Shown: positions 24,257 to 34,200 of the stretch, one piece after another
Position numbering within the stretch: position 1 is the stretch's first letter
How the letters are laid out: the number at the start of each line of letters is the position of its first letter
Position numbers and translations under genes: made by a program
Assembly (NCBI GenBank): GCA_964402115.1
Contig: CAYOBW010000026.1
Coordinates: 1 to 40,256 of the forward strand
Length of the DNA stretch: 40,256 nt
DNA from: CAYOBW01 sp964402115
GTDB taxonomy: Bacteria; Verrucomicrobiota; Kiritimatiellia; UBA8416; CAYOBW01
Direction: 5' to 3'
Notes under the pieces: generated by a model
Told to the model about the DNA's origin: nothing
The model's input: the letters and a program-made list of their open reading frames with translations, nothing else
Databases searched by the model: none

Positions 24257-26782
24257 TCACCGCACGAGGCGGGCGAAGTCCATCCACCGCGGTAGCCCGC
24301 AGAGCGGGAGCACGATCTCGCCGCACACTTGGCTGTCGGCGTCGTGGTAGGCGCCGAAGAAGTTGCTGTTGCAGTCCAGCCAGAGCGTGATGCGGCGCAA
24401 CTCCTCGGCGGTGAGCTTCACGTCGTGGTGGCCGCGGGCGAGCAGCGCATGGAGCTTCGCGACGCGCGCACCCTCCTGGCCGGGGATGGAGTACTGGCGC
24501 TCCCGCAGGGCCACACCGTTGCCGCCGCTCCTGCCCCAGGCGTAGCCGCGCAGGGACTCGAACGCCTCGGAGCGGCCGGTTCTGGCCAGGCGGTCGCCAT
24601 GCAGCTTCGGCGCTTTCGCCTCGCGGTCGTGGCAGGCCACGCAGCGCGCGTCGAGCACGGGCTGCACGAGCCGCGGGAAGCTCAGCGGATACGAGCCCGG
24701 CGCTTCGGGCGCGAGCGTGGAGGGCGGCCGGCGCAGGGCGAGGGGCAGTGCGCCGGCGGATAGCGGCGGCGTGTGCTGCTGCGCGGCGTGGCAACCCGCG
24801 CACGTGAGGGTCTCGCCGGGATGGACGTAGGTGTCCGAGCGCATGGTCTGCACCATCAGGCCGTGTTCGTCCAGCAGCTGGAAGTAGACCGGCGCGCCGG
24901 CAGGCAGCCGGAAGTGGACGCTGCCGTCCTCCTCGACCGGCACGGTGCCGAGCACGCCGCGGCACAACGACTGCGCCGCGGCGCCAATATCCGGAGAGTC
25001 GGCGACGGCGCTGTCCTTGGGGAAGATGTTGACGACGCGCAGCTCCCTGATCCGCATGTCCGGCGGCCACGCGTGCCGGCTGGCGTAAACGTTCATCACG
25101 GCCACCGTCCCGCAGGAGAGGTCCGTGCCGGGCGCGCGGTCAGCCGCGGCCTGGGCCGTGGCCACGGGCAGCACGGGCGGCCGCGGCCTCGGGCGCAAAG
25201 GGATGGGGTCGAGACAGGCGCAGTCCGGATCGCGGTAGAGCAGCTCGCGGTTGCCGAAACTGTCGAGCAGGCAGATGCCGTAGTTGCGCTGGCCGGCGTC
25301 GTGGACACACAGGTAGAAATCCTCGCTCAGGGGCCACGGCGTGCCGTAGACCTCGGCCCTTGGCGCTTGCTTGCCGCGGCCGGCATGCGCCTGGCCCGGC
25401 GCGCGCTCGGCTTCGGGGAACAGCACCTCGGGCGTGACGCGGCGGAGCTGGCCGGTGCTGTTGTCCTCGCGCTGCTTCAGATCCACCAGCACGAGCGACC
25501 CGTAGGCTTCGCCGTGATGCGGCGCAGCCACGGCGACGTACTTGGTCGAGCCCGGGACGGCGCGGATGCTCAGCTCCATCCACGGCCGCGACTCGCGCAC
25601 ATCGGGGTAGTTGCCGTGCGGGCTGCGCGGGTCGCGCCCGTCGGGGTAGCAGCGCCAGAGGTGGTGGGCCACGTCCGAGTCGCGGTCCACGTAGTCCCAG
25701 CGCGTGTAGACGAGCATGCCGTTGTTGTCCACGCTCGGGTGCCACTCGTTGGTGTCGTGCCAGCTCAGCTGGATGATGTCGCTGCCGTCGGGCATCATCC
25801 CGTGCAGGGTGTAGGTCGGGAGCGGCCGGGCGCCGCAGCGGCACTGGCCGCCGGCGCGCGAGGAGATGAACGCGATCCGCCCGCCCGGCAGGAAGCAGGG
25901 ATCGAAATCGTTGAAGGGGCCGTCGGTGAGCTGGGTCAGGCCGCTGCCGTCGACCGCGGCCTTGAAGACGTGGTAGCAGCCTTCCGGGCGGAAGACGTGG
26001 TGGCGGGGCGTCTGCAGCGGGCCGCTGCGCTGCGCGTCGGCATCGGTCCAGTAAGTGGCCTCGCGCGTGCCGGGCGGCACCTGCCACGCGCCCTCGCTGA
26101 AGGCGAACAGCACGCTCCGGCCGTCGTAGTCGAGGTCGAGCGAGATGAACCCGCCATTGTGCTCCAGCGCCCGGCCGCGGAGCGGCCCGTTCCCGACGCG
26201 CGCGTCGGCCAGCAGGTTGCGCACACGCGGCCGTGGGCCGAAGGGCTGCTCCAGCACGTAGACGCCGCCGGTCTTCGCCGTGTTGAAGCCCAGGTACTGG
26301 TCCACCATGTGCACCTCGCCGCGCGCCTGTTTGGCGTGCTTCAGGAACACGATCGCGCCGAAATCGAGCAGCGGATTCTTGAACGCGATGCGGCGCCGGA
26401 CGGCCGCGATCTGCGCGAACAGCGCGCGCTGCTGCGGCTCCGCGGCCGCGCGGACGGCGGCCAGCCGCGGGCGGAGCCCGTCCATCTCGGCCGCTTCGGC
26501 GGCGAGGTCGGGCGCGTTTGGCAGGGTGCGCAGGTGTTTCAGCAGGGCGTCCGCGCGCCGCCAGGCTACGTCCGCGGGCGTTGCGTCTTCAGCCAGGATC
26601 AGCGCTTCCGGCCGCAACGCCTCCTGCTCGAGCCGCGCGATGTTCCACTGCGCCCGGGCGGCGATCTGGCCCTGCAGCTCCGCGAATTCGTCGGGCGCCG
26701 CCAGGGGGGCGCGGGCTGCCGCCGCGCGCAGGGCGGTGATCAGCACCACCGCGAGCGCCATCGTGATCGCCTTCCGCCGCAT
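24257..26782 (-). CDS. HzsA-related di-heme protein with beta-propeller
   Basis: Exported protein of 841 residues. Start ATG at 26782 follows AGGAG on the - strand, then a signal peptide (about 1-23). A helical region (about 30-145) precedes a TolB/hydrazine synthase alpha-like propeller with HVFRPEGCYHVFKAAVDGSG, GGRIAFISSRAGGQCRCG and GMMPDGSDIIQLSWHDTNEW (about 290-365). Two c-type heme motifs lie near the end, C661-AGC-H665 and C714-VAC-H718, in a planctomycete cytochrome-like region. The fold resembles the hydrazine synthase alpha subunit, but homologues in PVC bacteria outside anammox are common and their reaction is unknown, so hydrazine synthesis is not implied. It follows the propeller gene by 37 bases, likely in one operon. 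Confidence 0.85.
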   Translation of the reverse strand: MRRKAITMALAVVLITALRAAAARAPLAAPDEFAELQGQIAARAQWNIARLEQEALRPEALILAEDATPADVAWRRADALLKHLRTLPNAPDLAAEAAEMDGLRPRLAAVRAAAEPQQRALFAQIAAVRRRIAFKNPLLDFGAIVFLKHAKQARGEVHMVDQYLGFNTAKTGGVYVLEQPFGPRPRVRNLLADARVGNGPLRGRALEHNGGFISLDLDYDGRSVLFAFSEGAWQVPPGTREATYWTDADAQRSGPLQTPRHHVFRPEGCYHVFKAAVDGSGLTQLTDGPFNDFDPCFLPGGRIAFISSRAGGQCRCGARPLPTYTLHGMMPDGSDIIQLSWHDTNEWHPSVDNNGMLVYTRWDYVDRDSDVAHHLWRCYPDGRDPRSPHGNYPDVRESRPWMELSIRAVPGSTKYVAVAAPHHGEAYGSLVLVDLKQREDNSTGQLRRVTPEVLFPEAERAPGQAHAGRGKQAPRAEVYGTPWPLSEDFYLCVHDAGQRNYGICLLDSFGNRELLYRDPDCACLDPIPLRPRPRPPVLPVATAQAAADRAPGTDLSCGTVAVMNVYASRHAWPPDMRIRELRVVNIFPKDSAVADSPDIGAAAQSLCRGVLGTVPVEEDGSVHFRLPAGAPVYFQLLDEHGLMVQTMRSDTYVHPGETLTCAGCHAAQQHTPPLSAGALPLALRRPPSTLAPEAPGSYPLSFPRLVQPVLDARCVACHDREAKAPKLHGDRLARTGRSEAFESLRGYAWGRSGGNGVALRERQYSIPGQEGARVAKLHALLARGHHDVKLTAEELRRITLWLDCNSNFFGAYHDADSQVCGEIVLPLCGLPRWMDFARLVR

Positions 26783-26819
26783 GGCCTACTCCTGTCGTGT
26801 TCCGCGCGTTACGTACCGG

Positions 26820-27698
26820 CTACTCCAGCACCTTCACGTTCGTAATCTGCCGCGCCAGGGCATGGTCGGTCCACTGCCACACCAGCTTGTTCTCCGGCGT
26901 GAACTCCGCGAGGTGGACACCCTGGCCGTGCTTGCCGTGCCCGAGCCAGTTGGTCATGACAAAATGGCCGTTCGGCAACACGTCCCACCCGGAGCAGAAA
27001 TCGAGCCCGAGCGCCGGGTGTTCCTGCTTGCCGCCGACGAACGAGAGCATGCGCCCGTCCGCGTCCATCTCCGCGATCTTGCAGGCGTCGCCGGTGCTCG
27101 TGCGGTAGCGGCCGTCGGGCAGGCGTACCGCCAGGTAGCCCTTGGTCTTCCAGGCGAACGGAATCTGGCGTGTCACCCGGCCGTCGAGCGTCAGCTCGAA
27201 CAACGCCTTCGGCTCCGCGGCGCTGAAGAGCACCTGCCGGTCGTCCAGCAGCCGCATCAGCCGCGTATTCATCTTCACGGGGCTGGCCGCCCGCGCGAGT
27301 TCGCTGCCGCTCGCGTCGAGCTGGTAGATGGTTCCATCCACGCCGCCGAGCAGCGTGTTGCCGTTGGCGAGGCGAATGGCCGTCTGGATGTCGCGGTAGC
27401 GCTCCACGCGCCACGCCCGCTTCCGCCCCGTCGCCACCTCATACTCCGCCGCTCCGTTGCCGTGGCTGAGCAGCACGCTCTGCCCGTCGCCGAGCAACTG
27501 GATGTCGCGCGATCCGGCCGGGATGCGCACCGCCCACGACTTCGCCGGTTCGAACTGGTTGACGCAGATCAGCTGGTTGCTGCCGTTGGCGGCGAAGTTG
27601 TCGATGCAGAGAAAACGATGCCGCACGTCCTGCCCCGTGGCGGCGGACACCGTGCCTGCCGCCAGCAGCACGCACCAGCCCTTGCGTAGCGTTTTCAT
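26820..27698 (-). CDS. Exported PQQ-like/NHL-like beta-propeller protein
   Basis: Protein of 292 residues. The start at 27698 gives a signal peptide at once (MKTLRKGWCVLLAAGTVSA, cleavage near ATG/QDV); upstream in-frame starts add 48 residues without a signal. Blade-like repeats such as DIQLLGDGQSVLLSHGNG, TAIRLANGNTLLGGVDG, LAVRLPDGRYRTSTGD and DVLPNGHFVMTNWLGHG show the pattern L-x-DG/NG-x-x-L of PQQ- or NHL-type propellers. No enzyme residues are recognised. Being first in a two-gene operon with the HzsA-related protein, it may supply or accompany it in the periplasm; inference. Confidence 0.75.
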   Translation of the reverse strand: MKTLRKGWCVLLAAGTVSAATGQDVRHRFLCIDNFAANGSNQLICVNQFEPAKSWAVRIPAGSRDIQLLGDGQSVLLSHGNGAAEYEVATGRKRAWRVERYRDIQTAIRLANGNTLLGGVDGTIYQLDASGSELARAASPVKMNTRLMRLLDDRQVLFSAAEPKALFELTLDGRVTRQIPFAWKTKGYLAVRLPDGRYRTSTGDACKIAEMDADGRMLSFVGGKQEHPALGLDFCSGWDVLPNGHFVMTNWLGHGKHGQGVHLAEFTPENKLVWQWTDHALARQITNVKVLE

Positions 27699-27835
27699 GC
27701 AGAACTCAGCCTTTCGCGCGCGGGGCGCCCGCCTGTCGCCACGGTTCCGCAGGGGGCTCGCGCCTCCGAGAGGGAAGCAGAACAGCGCCCGAAGCGCAAG
27801 CGCGACGTGGGTGGTGTCAACGCGTTTCCCCGCGC

Positions 27836-27865
27836 TTGCCATGTCTGCCGGATTTCTGCCACACT
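27836..27865 (+). promoter_or_regulatory. Putative promoter of the GYF_2 membrane protein gene
   Basis: TTGCCA (27836-27841), 18 bases, then extended -10 TGC-CACACT (27857-27865), about 22 bases before the start codon. The -10 resembles the TGC-TACACT of gene 2. The remainder of the divergent gap 27699-27886 shows a -35-like TTGACA on the - strand (27815-27820) but no good -10 for it. Confidence 0.4.
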
Positions 27866-27886
27866 CTCCGGCCGGGAGGAACGCGC

Positions 27887-29065
27887 ATGCTCTGGTACTA
27901 CATCAAGGACGGTCAGCGGCTGGGTCCGATCGAGGACGACGAGATAGCCGGCATGGTTCGCGACGGGCGCCTGAACCCGGACAATCTGGTCTGGAACGAG
28001 ACGATGGGGGAGGAGTGGGCCGAGGTGCGCTCCGTGGCGGGGCTCGCGCAGCGCGACGGGGCGGCCGCCGCGCCCGCGTTACCCGGCGAGGCGCCTCCGC
28101 CGCTGCCCGGCCAGGAGGACGAGCCGGACGACGATCTGCCGCAGGCCATCTCCTGCACGGTCCCCGTCAACACCGCCTGGGAACGGATGAAGACCATGCT
28201 GTTCAGGCCCTTTGACATGGGCAAGTGGTTCACGCTCGGCTTTTCCGCCTGGCTGGCCACGCTCGGCCAGAACGGGGGCGGCGCGGGCAACTTCCGGGGC
28301 GTGGGCGACCTGCTCAACGAGGCGAAGGGCGGGGAAGCCAATGCGGGCCTGGAGAAGGTCAAGGAGTTCTACAGCGCGCACGCGGCCATCATCGGCGTGG
28401 TCGTGGTCGTAGCCGTCGTGCTGATGGTTGTGCTGGGGTTGCTGTTTCTCTGGCTGCGTTGCCGCGGGCAGTTCATGTTCCTCGACAACATGGTGCACAA
28501 CCGGGCGCAGGTCAAGGAGCCCTGGGAACGGACGAAGCACTACGGCGACTCGCTTTTCAAGTGGAACATCGTGTTTGCCCTGATTTGCTTCGCGATCTTC
28601 CTGCTTCTGGCCGCCGGCGCCGGTTTCGGCGTGGCGCTGCCATGGGTCAAGGCGCACCACTTCGTCATGGCGACCGTACCCGTGATCGTGTTGCTCTCGG
28701 TCCTGGGTCTGGCGTACGTGCTCGTCACGGCGTGCATCGGTGTGCTGCGCGACGATTTCGTGGTTCCCCTCATGTACCGCTTCGATCTGACGGCCACGCA
28801 GGGGTGGGCGCGGTTCATGCCCCTCTTTCGCTCGCACCGCGGGGATTTCATTCTCTACCTGCTCTTCCGCTTTCTGCTGCTGATCGCGGCGCAGGCGTGC
28901 ATCGTGGTCTTCATCCTGATCACGTGCTGCATCGGGGGCTGCGTGCTGAGCATCCCGTACGTGGGGATCGTCCTGGCGCTGCCGGTCCCGGTGTTCTTCC
29001 AGGCCTACGCGCTGGATTACCTGCGGCAGTTCGGCAAGGACTACAAGCTGTTCATGTGGCGCTAG
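27887..29065 (+). CDS. GYF_2-domain (DUF4339) integral membrane protein
   Basis: Protein of 392 residues. The ATG at 27887 follows GGGAGGA (27874-27880). Residues 1-50 are a GYF_2 domain (WYYIKDGQRLGPIEDDEI, then VWNETMGEEWAEV), a small module that binds proline-rich peptides. A proline-rich acidic linker (about 59-88, PALPGEAPPPLPGQ) could be its own ligand. The rest (about 100-392) is a membrane domain with hydrophobic stretches at about 168-190, 227-253, 259-286 and a long pair at 321-377, resembling DUF4013/DUF7544-type proteins of unknown role. The first part, VNTAWERMKTMLFRPFDMGK, is typical of that group. It ends 10 bases before the convergent operon. Confidence 0.8.
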   Translation: MLWYYIKDGQRLGPIEDDEIAGMVRDGRLNPDNLVWNETMGEEWAEVRSVAGLAQRDGAAAAPALPGEAPPPLPGQEDEPDDDLPQAISCTVPVNTAWERMKTMLFRPFDMGKWFTLGFSAWLATLGQNGGGAGNFRGVGDLLNEAKGGEANAGLEKVKEFYSAHAAIIGVVVVVAVVLMVVLGLLFLWLRCRGQFMFLDNMVHNRAQVKEPWERTKHYGDSLFKWNIVFALICFAIFLLLAAGAGFGVALPWVKAHHFVMATVPVIVLLSVLGLAYVLVTACIGVLRDDFVVPLMYRFDLTATQGWARFMPLFRSHRGDFILYLLFRFLLLIAAQACIVVFILITCCIGGCVLSIPYVGIVLALPVPVFFQAYALDYLRQFGKDYKLFMWR

Positions 29066-29075
29066 CCGCCCGCGC

Positions 29076-31262
29076 TCAGTGCATCGTGAACACGGTGCCG
29101 CGATAGGTCGTGCCGCCGAAGGTGACTTCCCCGAGGAACGTCCACTGGGAGGTGTTGCGGAAATCCAGGCGCACGTACCGCCCGACCAGGCCCGTCAGGT
29201 CGATGTTGGCCGTCCGGGTGGCATCGCCGGACGAGCTGTCGAATGCGGTCTTCTGAACCGGCGTGGTCCAGGTCGAGCCGTCCGTGCTGACGGACACCCA
29301 GACGGACTCGGGCGCGGTGATCGAGCCGCCCGCCTGGCTGACGCTGTGCAGGTAGACCACTTGCGCCACCTGCAGCCTGAAGGGCATGGCCAGATCGAAC
29401 CGGACGCGCGGCTGTTCCGTGGCGTCGTCCGCGCCCGCGTCCTGGAAGCCCACCCAGCCGACTTCCGTGAAAATGGCCGCCGGCACTTGGCGGTCGCTCA
29501 ACTCGATGCCGCCCGTGTCCGGCCAGGACGGGCTCGTGCTGGGCTGCGCGCCCTCGCCCGCCCCGTCGTACTGGTAAAGCAGGATGGGGATCGGGTTGAC
29601 AACCTCGGCGCCGAGCCTGACGTTGTCGTAGTCCACGTGGTTGGCGCCCAGCACCGGCATGCCCAGCCGCAGGGCAAGCGTCTTCCCGGTGTCGGCTGTC
29701 GTTGGCGTGTAGGTGGTCGCCACGTCCAGGAAGATGCCCGTGCCCGGCGCCGTCGTGCTGTTCGTGGCCGCCACGACCGTGCTATTGGCCAGCAGCTGCA
29801 CCGCATAGCCGCCGAACGTCACGGCGCTGGCGTCGCGGTAGCCGACGGCTGCCGTCAGCGTGTACTTCAGGCCGCCGACCGCCGTGCCGGCCAGCGTTTG
29901 CTCGACGGTGGAACCGCCCGCCGTGGAGAAGAAGAGCACCGTGTTGCCGGCCATGTCGCCCACCACGCCGCCGTTCGAATCCGTAATCTTCGTGTTCGTG
30001 TAGAACGCTGTGCTGGGGTTGAAGTTGCCGATGGTGCCGCCCGATTCGCTCCAGCCCGTGACGGCGCCCACGTTGATGCTTCCATCCGTCGCCTGCGCGG
30101 GCAGCTGGAAGCTGGCGTTGACGATGTCCACCGGCAGTGGCGTGGCCGGGTTGGCAACCGTCGAGCCGCCGAAGGTCACCTCGGCGAGGAAGGTCCACGG
30201 GGAGGTGTTGCGGAAATCGAGGCGCACGTAGCGGCCCACCAACCCCGTCAGGGCGACGTGCGCCGTCCGGATCTGGGTGCTGGCGGAGCTGTCGAACGGC
30301 GTGTACACGCGCACCGGCGACCAGGTGCTGCCGTCCTTGCTCGCCGAGATCCGCACCTCTTCGGGCGCCGTGATGGTGCCGCCCGCCTGGGCAGTGTTGT
30401 GCAGGTAGACGATCTGCACGAGGTCCAGATTGCGCTGCGCGCCGAGATCGAACTTGATGCGGGGCTGCGGCTGCAGGTCGTCCGGGGCGGAGTCCAGGAA
30501 GCCGACCCACTGGGCATCCTGGTAGTCGGTCGAGGCGGGCAGCGTGCCGTTGATCAACTCCGTTCCGCCCGTGTCCGGCCACGAGGTGGGGGCGGCGCCC
30601 TCGCCGCTGCTGTCGTAGGCGTACGCCGCCACGGTCAGCGCGCTGGCGACCGTGGCCGTCAGGCGCACGTTGTCGAAATCCACGAAAGTGCCGCCCGGCA
30701 CGCTGCCCATGCCCAGGCGGACGCCAAGGTTCCCGGTCGCCGCCGTGGGCGTGAAGGACAGCGCCACGTCGCCGAAGGAGCCGGCTGCGGGGGGTGTCGT
30801 GCCGCTGACGGATTTGAGCGCGCTGCCGCCGCCGAGCAGATCGATGGTGTAGCCCGCGAACGTGTTGCCGGCGCCGTCCCGCGCGCCAACCGCCACCGTC
30901 AGCGTGTAAGTCACGCCCGCAGCACCCGTATCGACCAGGGTCTGCGCGGCCGTCTGACCGGCGGCGGTGTAGAAGAACAGGACGTTGTTCCCCAGCATGG
31001 TGCCGATCACGCCGCCGTTGCTGTCCGTGATGTTCGGGTTTGTGTAGAACGCCGCGTTGGGATTGAAGTTGCCGATGGTGCCACCCGACTCGCTCCAGCC
31101 GGTCACGACCACTGTGTTGATGCCGCCGTCAGCCAGCAGCGGCGACTGGAAGTCGGCGTTGGAGACGCTCAACGGCACAGCCGGCGCCGCGGGGGCCTGC
31201 GTGGCCAGCGTCCAGACCATACACACGCTCGCAAACAACCGGATTCCCTTGGATGTACTCAT
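29076..31262 (-). CDS. Exported protein with two tandem galactose-binding-like pairs
   Basis: Protein of 728 residues, signal peptide about 1-25 (TQAPA/APAVP). The ATG overlaps the stop of the preceding gene (ATGA, 31262-31259), and AGGAGG stands before it. It has two copies of the same pair: a beta-sandwich opening with N-x-(D/S)FQ.P and containing SESGGTIGNFNP and FVDFDNVRL/HVDYDNVRL (about 33-207 and 373-555), then an F5/8 type C-like domain with PDTGG, VQIVYLH, GGTITAPEEV, RYVRLDFRNTS and WTFLAEVTFGG (about 212-368 and 560-722). Such domains usually bind carbohydrates or attach proteins to surfaces. The end GTVFTMH resembles the A and B tails of the PATR proteins. A third copy of the pair opens the upstream gene. 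Confidence 0.8.
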   Translation of the reverse strand: MSTSKGIRLFASVCMVWTLATQAPAAPAVPLSVSNADFQSPLLADGGINTVVVTGWSESGGTIGNFNPNAAFYTNPNITDSNGGVIGTMLGNNVLFFYTAAGQTAAQTLVDTGAAGVTYTLTVAVGARDGAGNTFAGYTIDLLGGGSALKSVSGTTPPAAGSFGDVALSFTPTAATGNLGVRLGMGSVPGGTFVDFDNVRLTATVASALTVAAYAYDSSGEGAAPTSWPDTGGTELINGTLPASTDYQDAQWVGFLDSAPDDLQPQPRIKFDLGAQRNLDLVQIVYLHNTAQAGGTITAPEEVRISASKDGSTWSPVRVYTPFDSSASTQIRTAHVALTGLVGRYVRLDFRNTSPWTFLAEVTFGGSTVANPATPLPVDIVNASFQLPAQATDGSINVGAVTGWSESGGTIGNFNPSTAFYTNTKITDSNGGVVGDMAGNTVLFFSTAGGSTVEQTLAGTAVGGLKYTLTAAVGYRDASAVTFGGYAVQLLANSTVVAATNSTTAPGTGIFLDVATTYTPTTADTGKTLALRLGMPVLGANHVDYDNVRLGAEVVNPIPILLYQYDGAGEGAQPSTSPSWPDTGGIELSDRQVPAAIFTEVGWVGFQDAGADDATEQPRVRFDLAMPFRLQVAQVVYLHSVSQAGGSITAPESVWVSVSTDGSTWTTPVQKTAFDSSSGDATRTANIDLTGLVGRYVRLDFRNTSQWTFLGEVTFGGTTYRGTVFTMH

Positions 31263-34200
31263 GGTTGTGCCTCCTGCTCGGACAATCGGACCCTGAAAAA
31301 GCTTCGGCTCTTATCTTGCCAGAGATTCGTGCAAACGGCCAGCGCGTTGTTGCCCGTCAACGTGCAGACGACCTGCCAGCCGTTCGAGTGCAAAAGGTTG
31401 GTGGAGGCCAGCACGGTGTAGACCCGCTGCGTCAGGGTCGGCCATTCGACCGCGCAGGCGCCGCCGCCGGCCGCCTGCCGGCCGCGGATGCGAAACGCCT
31501 GCGCGGGATCGTTCGGATCCGTGTCGGCCAGCCACTCGGCGTAGTCGCTGGCCGTGTCGGCATCCTGGTCGGTGGCCGCGCCGTGGGAGCGGTTGGTGTC
31601 GCCGAAATGTATGTTCTCCCAGCGGTCGGGCACGCCGTCGTTGTCCCGGTCGTCGCGGACGGGGTCGTAGGGGAGCGGGTGGTCGAAATGCACGAGCCAG
31701 TTGGGCAGGGGATTGCCATAGAGCGATGGCGTTGCGTCGCTGTCGCGCACGTTGCCGCGCGCCGCGCCGGCCTGGTCGCAGCCGGCCCACGAGCCGGCCA
31801 CGCCGGTATAGGCGTAGCGCAGGCGCGGGTGCGCGCCGGTCGGCGCCGCCTGCAGGGTGATCCGGATGGTGTCGGCGTCCGCCAGCGCGACCGCGGCGAT
31901 GGGCGTGCCGCCGGCGTCGTCCGTGTACTCGAAGCCGCGGTTCACCTGCGCCAGCACGGCGTTCGTATCGAAGCACAGCGGCGGCACGGGCACGTGGAAG
32001 TCCGCCGTGATCACGCTGCCGCTCAGTGTGATGCGCGTCGGCAGGAGCGGCTTCCAGTCCGCTTTATCCACGAGCACCTGCTTGAGCACCTTGCCGTAGT
32101 ACTCGCCGAGGTGGCGGTAGCTCGCGGCGGTCAGATGCACGCCGTCCGAATAGGTCAGGAAGTACTTCGGGCACACCAGGAAGAGCACCGGGCTGTTCTC
32201 CGCCGCGGACAGCTGCGCGCCCGGGATCAGCGAGGTGGCGGCGTTGTACTTGGTGTGCGAACTCATCTGGCAGAAAAACAGCGGCACGGCGTTGGTCTGG
32301 CCGGTCAGCCGCCGGGCGTCCGCCTGGTAGTCCGCCTGCCATTCGCGCAGGTAGCGCTCGTAGACCGGCCCGTTGCCGGCGAGGTGGTCCGATTCGCCGT
32401 GCACGGTGGTCACGGCCGCGACGCGGTACGCGCCGCCGCGCGCAAGGGCGGCAGCCTGCGCCTTCTGGATCTGCTCCAGGCCGCGGGCGTACCACGACGT
32501 ACCCTTCTTCAGGCCGGCGTAGGCCACGCTGCCCTCGCCGTGGCGCGTGACGATGGAGGTGTAATTCGTGCGCGGCGAGCGCGCGGTGAGGGTGTTGGCC
32601 AGCGCGCTGCTGATCGTCTCGACGAGTGCGCCGTGCAGGTTCGGCCCTTCCACGAGCGGGACCAGGTCGGCGCCCGTCTGCTCCTGGCCCGACAGCATCA
32701 GGTTGCCGTAGGGCTGCGTGGTCGTCAGCGGCGGCGAACCGTTCCAGCCCACCGACAGGCTTTGCCCCGTTCCCAGGATGTGGTGGAGCACGGGCAGCCC
32801 GCCGTTGATGGCGGCGCGGAACGTCGCGACGGCCGCGGTGAGGGCCTGTTCGGCTGCCGCCAGCGCCTCGCGCGCGGCCGCCGTGTCCGCGTCAACCGCC
32901 TCGGCGGCGGCGATGGCCGCCTGCAGCGCGGCGCGCGCGGCGGGCGGGTACTGGCCGTCGGCGGTGCCCTCGACGGATCCGGCGTACAGGCTTCGCGCTG
33001 TCGTCAGCGCCGCCTGCAGGGCGGCGTGCGTGACGGACTCGCGCACCGTTACCCGGCGCACCGTCAACAGGCCGGCGGAGTGGTTGTTGAACCGCACCTT
33101 GGCCGCCAGCACGCTGGCATCCGCCAGGTAGCGGCCGGGCGCCGTGGCCAGCAGGTCGGCATCCTCCCCCGCGTCGTCGAAATCGCCGTCGTCGTTGGCG
33201 TCCGCGTAGATCTGGTAGCTCACGCCCTGCGGGGTCAGGCGCATGCCGAACCGGTACCAGCGCCCCGCCGCGCACGCGACGCCGGTGTTCACGCCCGTGA
33301 AGCCCTTCCACGTGTAGAATTTGCCGCTGCTGTGGAACGTGACGAAGTAAGCCGCCGTGGCGGGGTCCCAGCCTCCGTAGCCGATGGGCGTCGCGTGCTG
33401 GCCGATTGTCGAGACGCGGGCCTCCGTCACGATGCGCAGGTCCCCGTCGCGATAGAAGGTCCGCACGCTTTCCAATCCGCAGTCCGTCCACGTTCCCGTG
33501 CCGGTCGCCATCGTGAGCTGATTGGACTGGTTCACGCGGGCGCCGGAGTCGTGCTCGATCCAGACGCCGCTGTCGAGGTTCGTGCCAGCGAAATCCTCGT
33601 CCAGCACGACGGGCGGCAGATTGGTTGTGCTGCCGTCGGCCGCAAAGGCGCACTCGGCCAGGAACGTCCACTGCGACGCGTTGCGGAACTCCAGCCGGAC
33701 GTGGGCCGCCGTCTGCCCGCGCACGTCCAGCAGCGCGGTGCGGATGGCGTTGCCCGCGTCGTGCTCGCCGGCCGCCGCATAGGAGACCGGGGCGGAGAAC
33801 GTGGCTCCGTCGGTGCTGAACGAGACCAGGATGTCCTCCGGGGCGGTGATCGAGCCGCCCGCCTGGGTCGTGCTGTGCAGGTAGACGATCTGGATGACGC
33901 TGAGCGCGTACGTGCCGCCCAGGTCGAACGTGACCTGCGGCTGGCAGGCGCCGTCGTCCGGGGCGACATCCTGGAAGCCGACCCATGCCGCGTTGGTGAA
34001 GGCTGGGGACGTTGGCAGCAGCCCGTCGGTCAACTCGGCGCCGCCGGTGTCCGGCCAGGCCGGGCTCGTGCTCGGCGTGGCGCCGGCGCCCGCGCCGTCA
34101 TACGCGTAGCCGGCCACGCGCAGCGGGTTCAGGAGCTCGGCGGTCAGCCGGATGTTGTCGTAGTCCACGAAGGAGCCGCCGGCGCCCGCGTTCTGGGCCA

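Noticed and set aside
24257..26782. True hydrazine synthase alpha subunit (anammox)
   Set aside because: No beta/gamma subunit genes and no nitrogen genes nearby; HzsA-related proteins are common in non-anammox PVC bacteria.
27815..27820. - strand TTGACA as promoter of the propeller/HzsA-like operon
   Set aside because: At 17 bases the would-be -10 is GCGCTT, which is not credible; no other pair was found, so that promoter remains unlocated.
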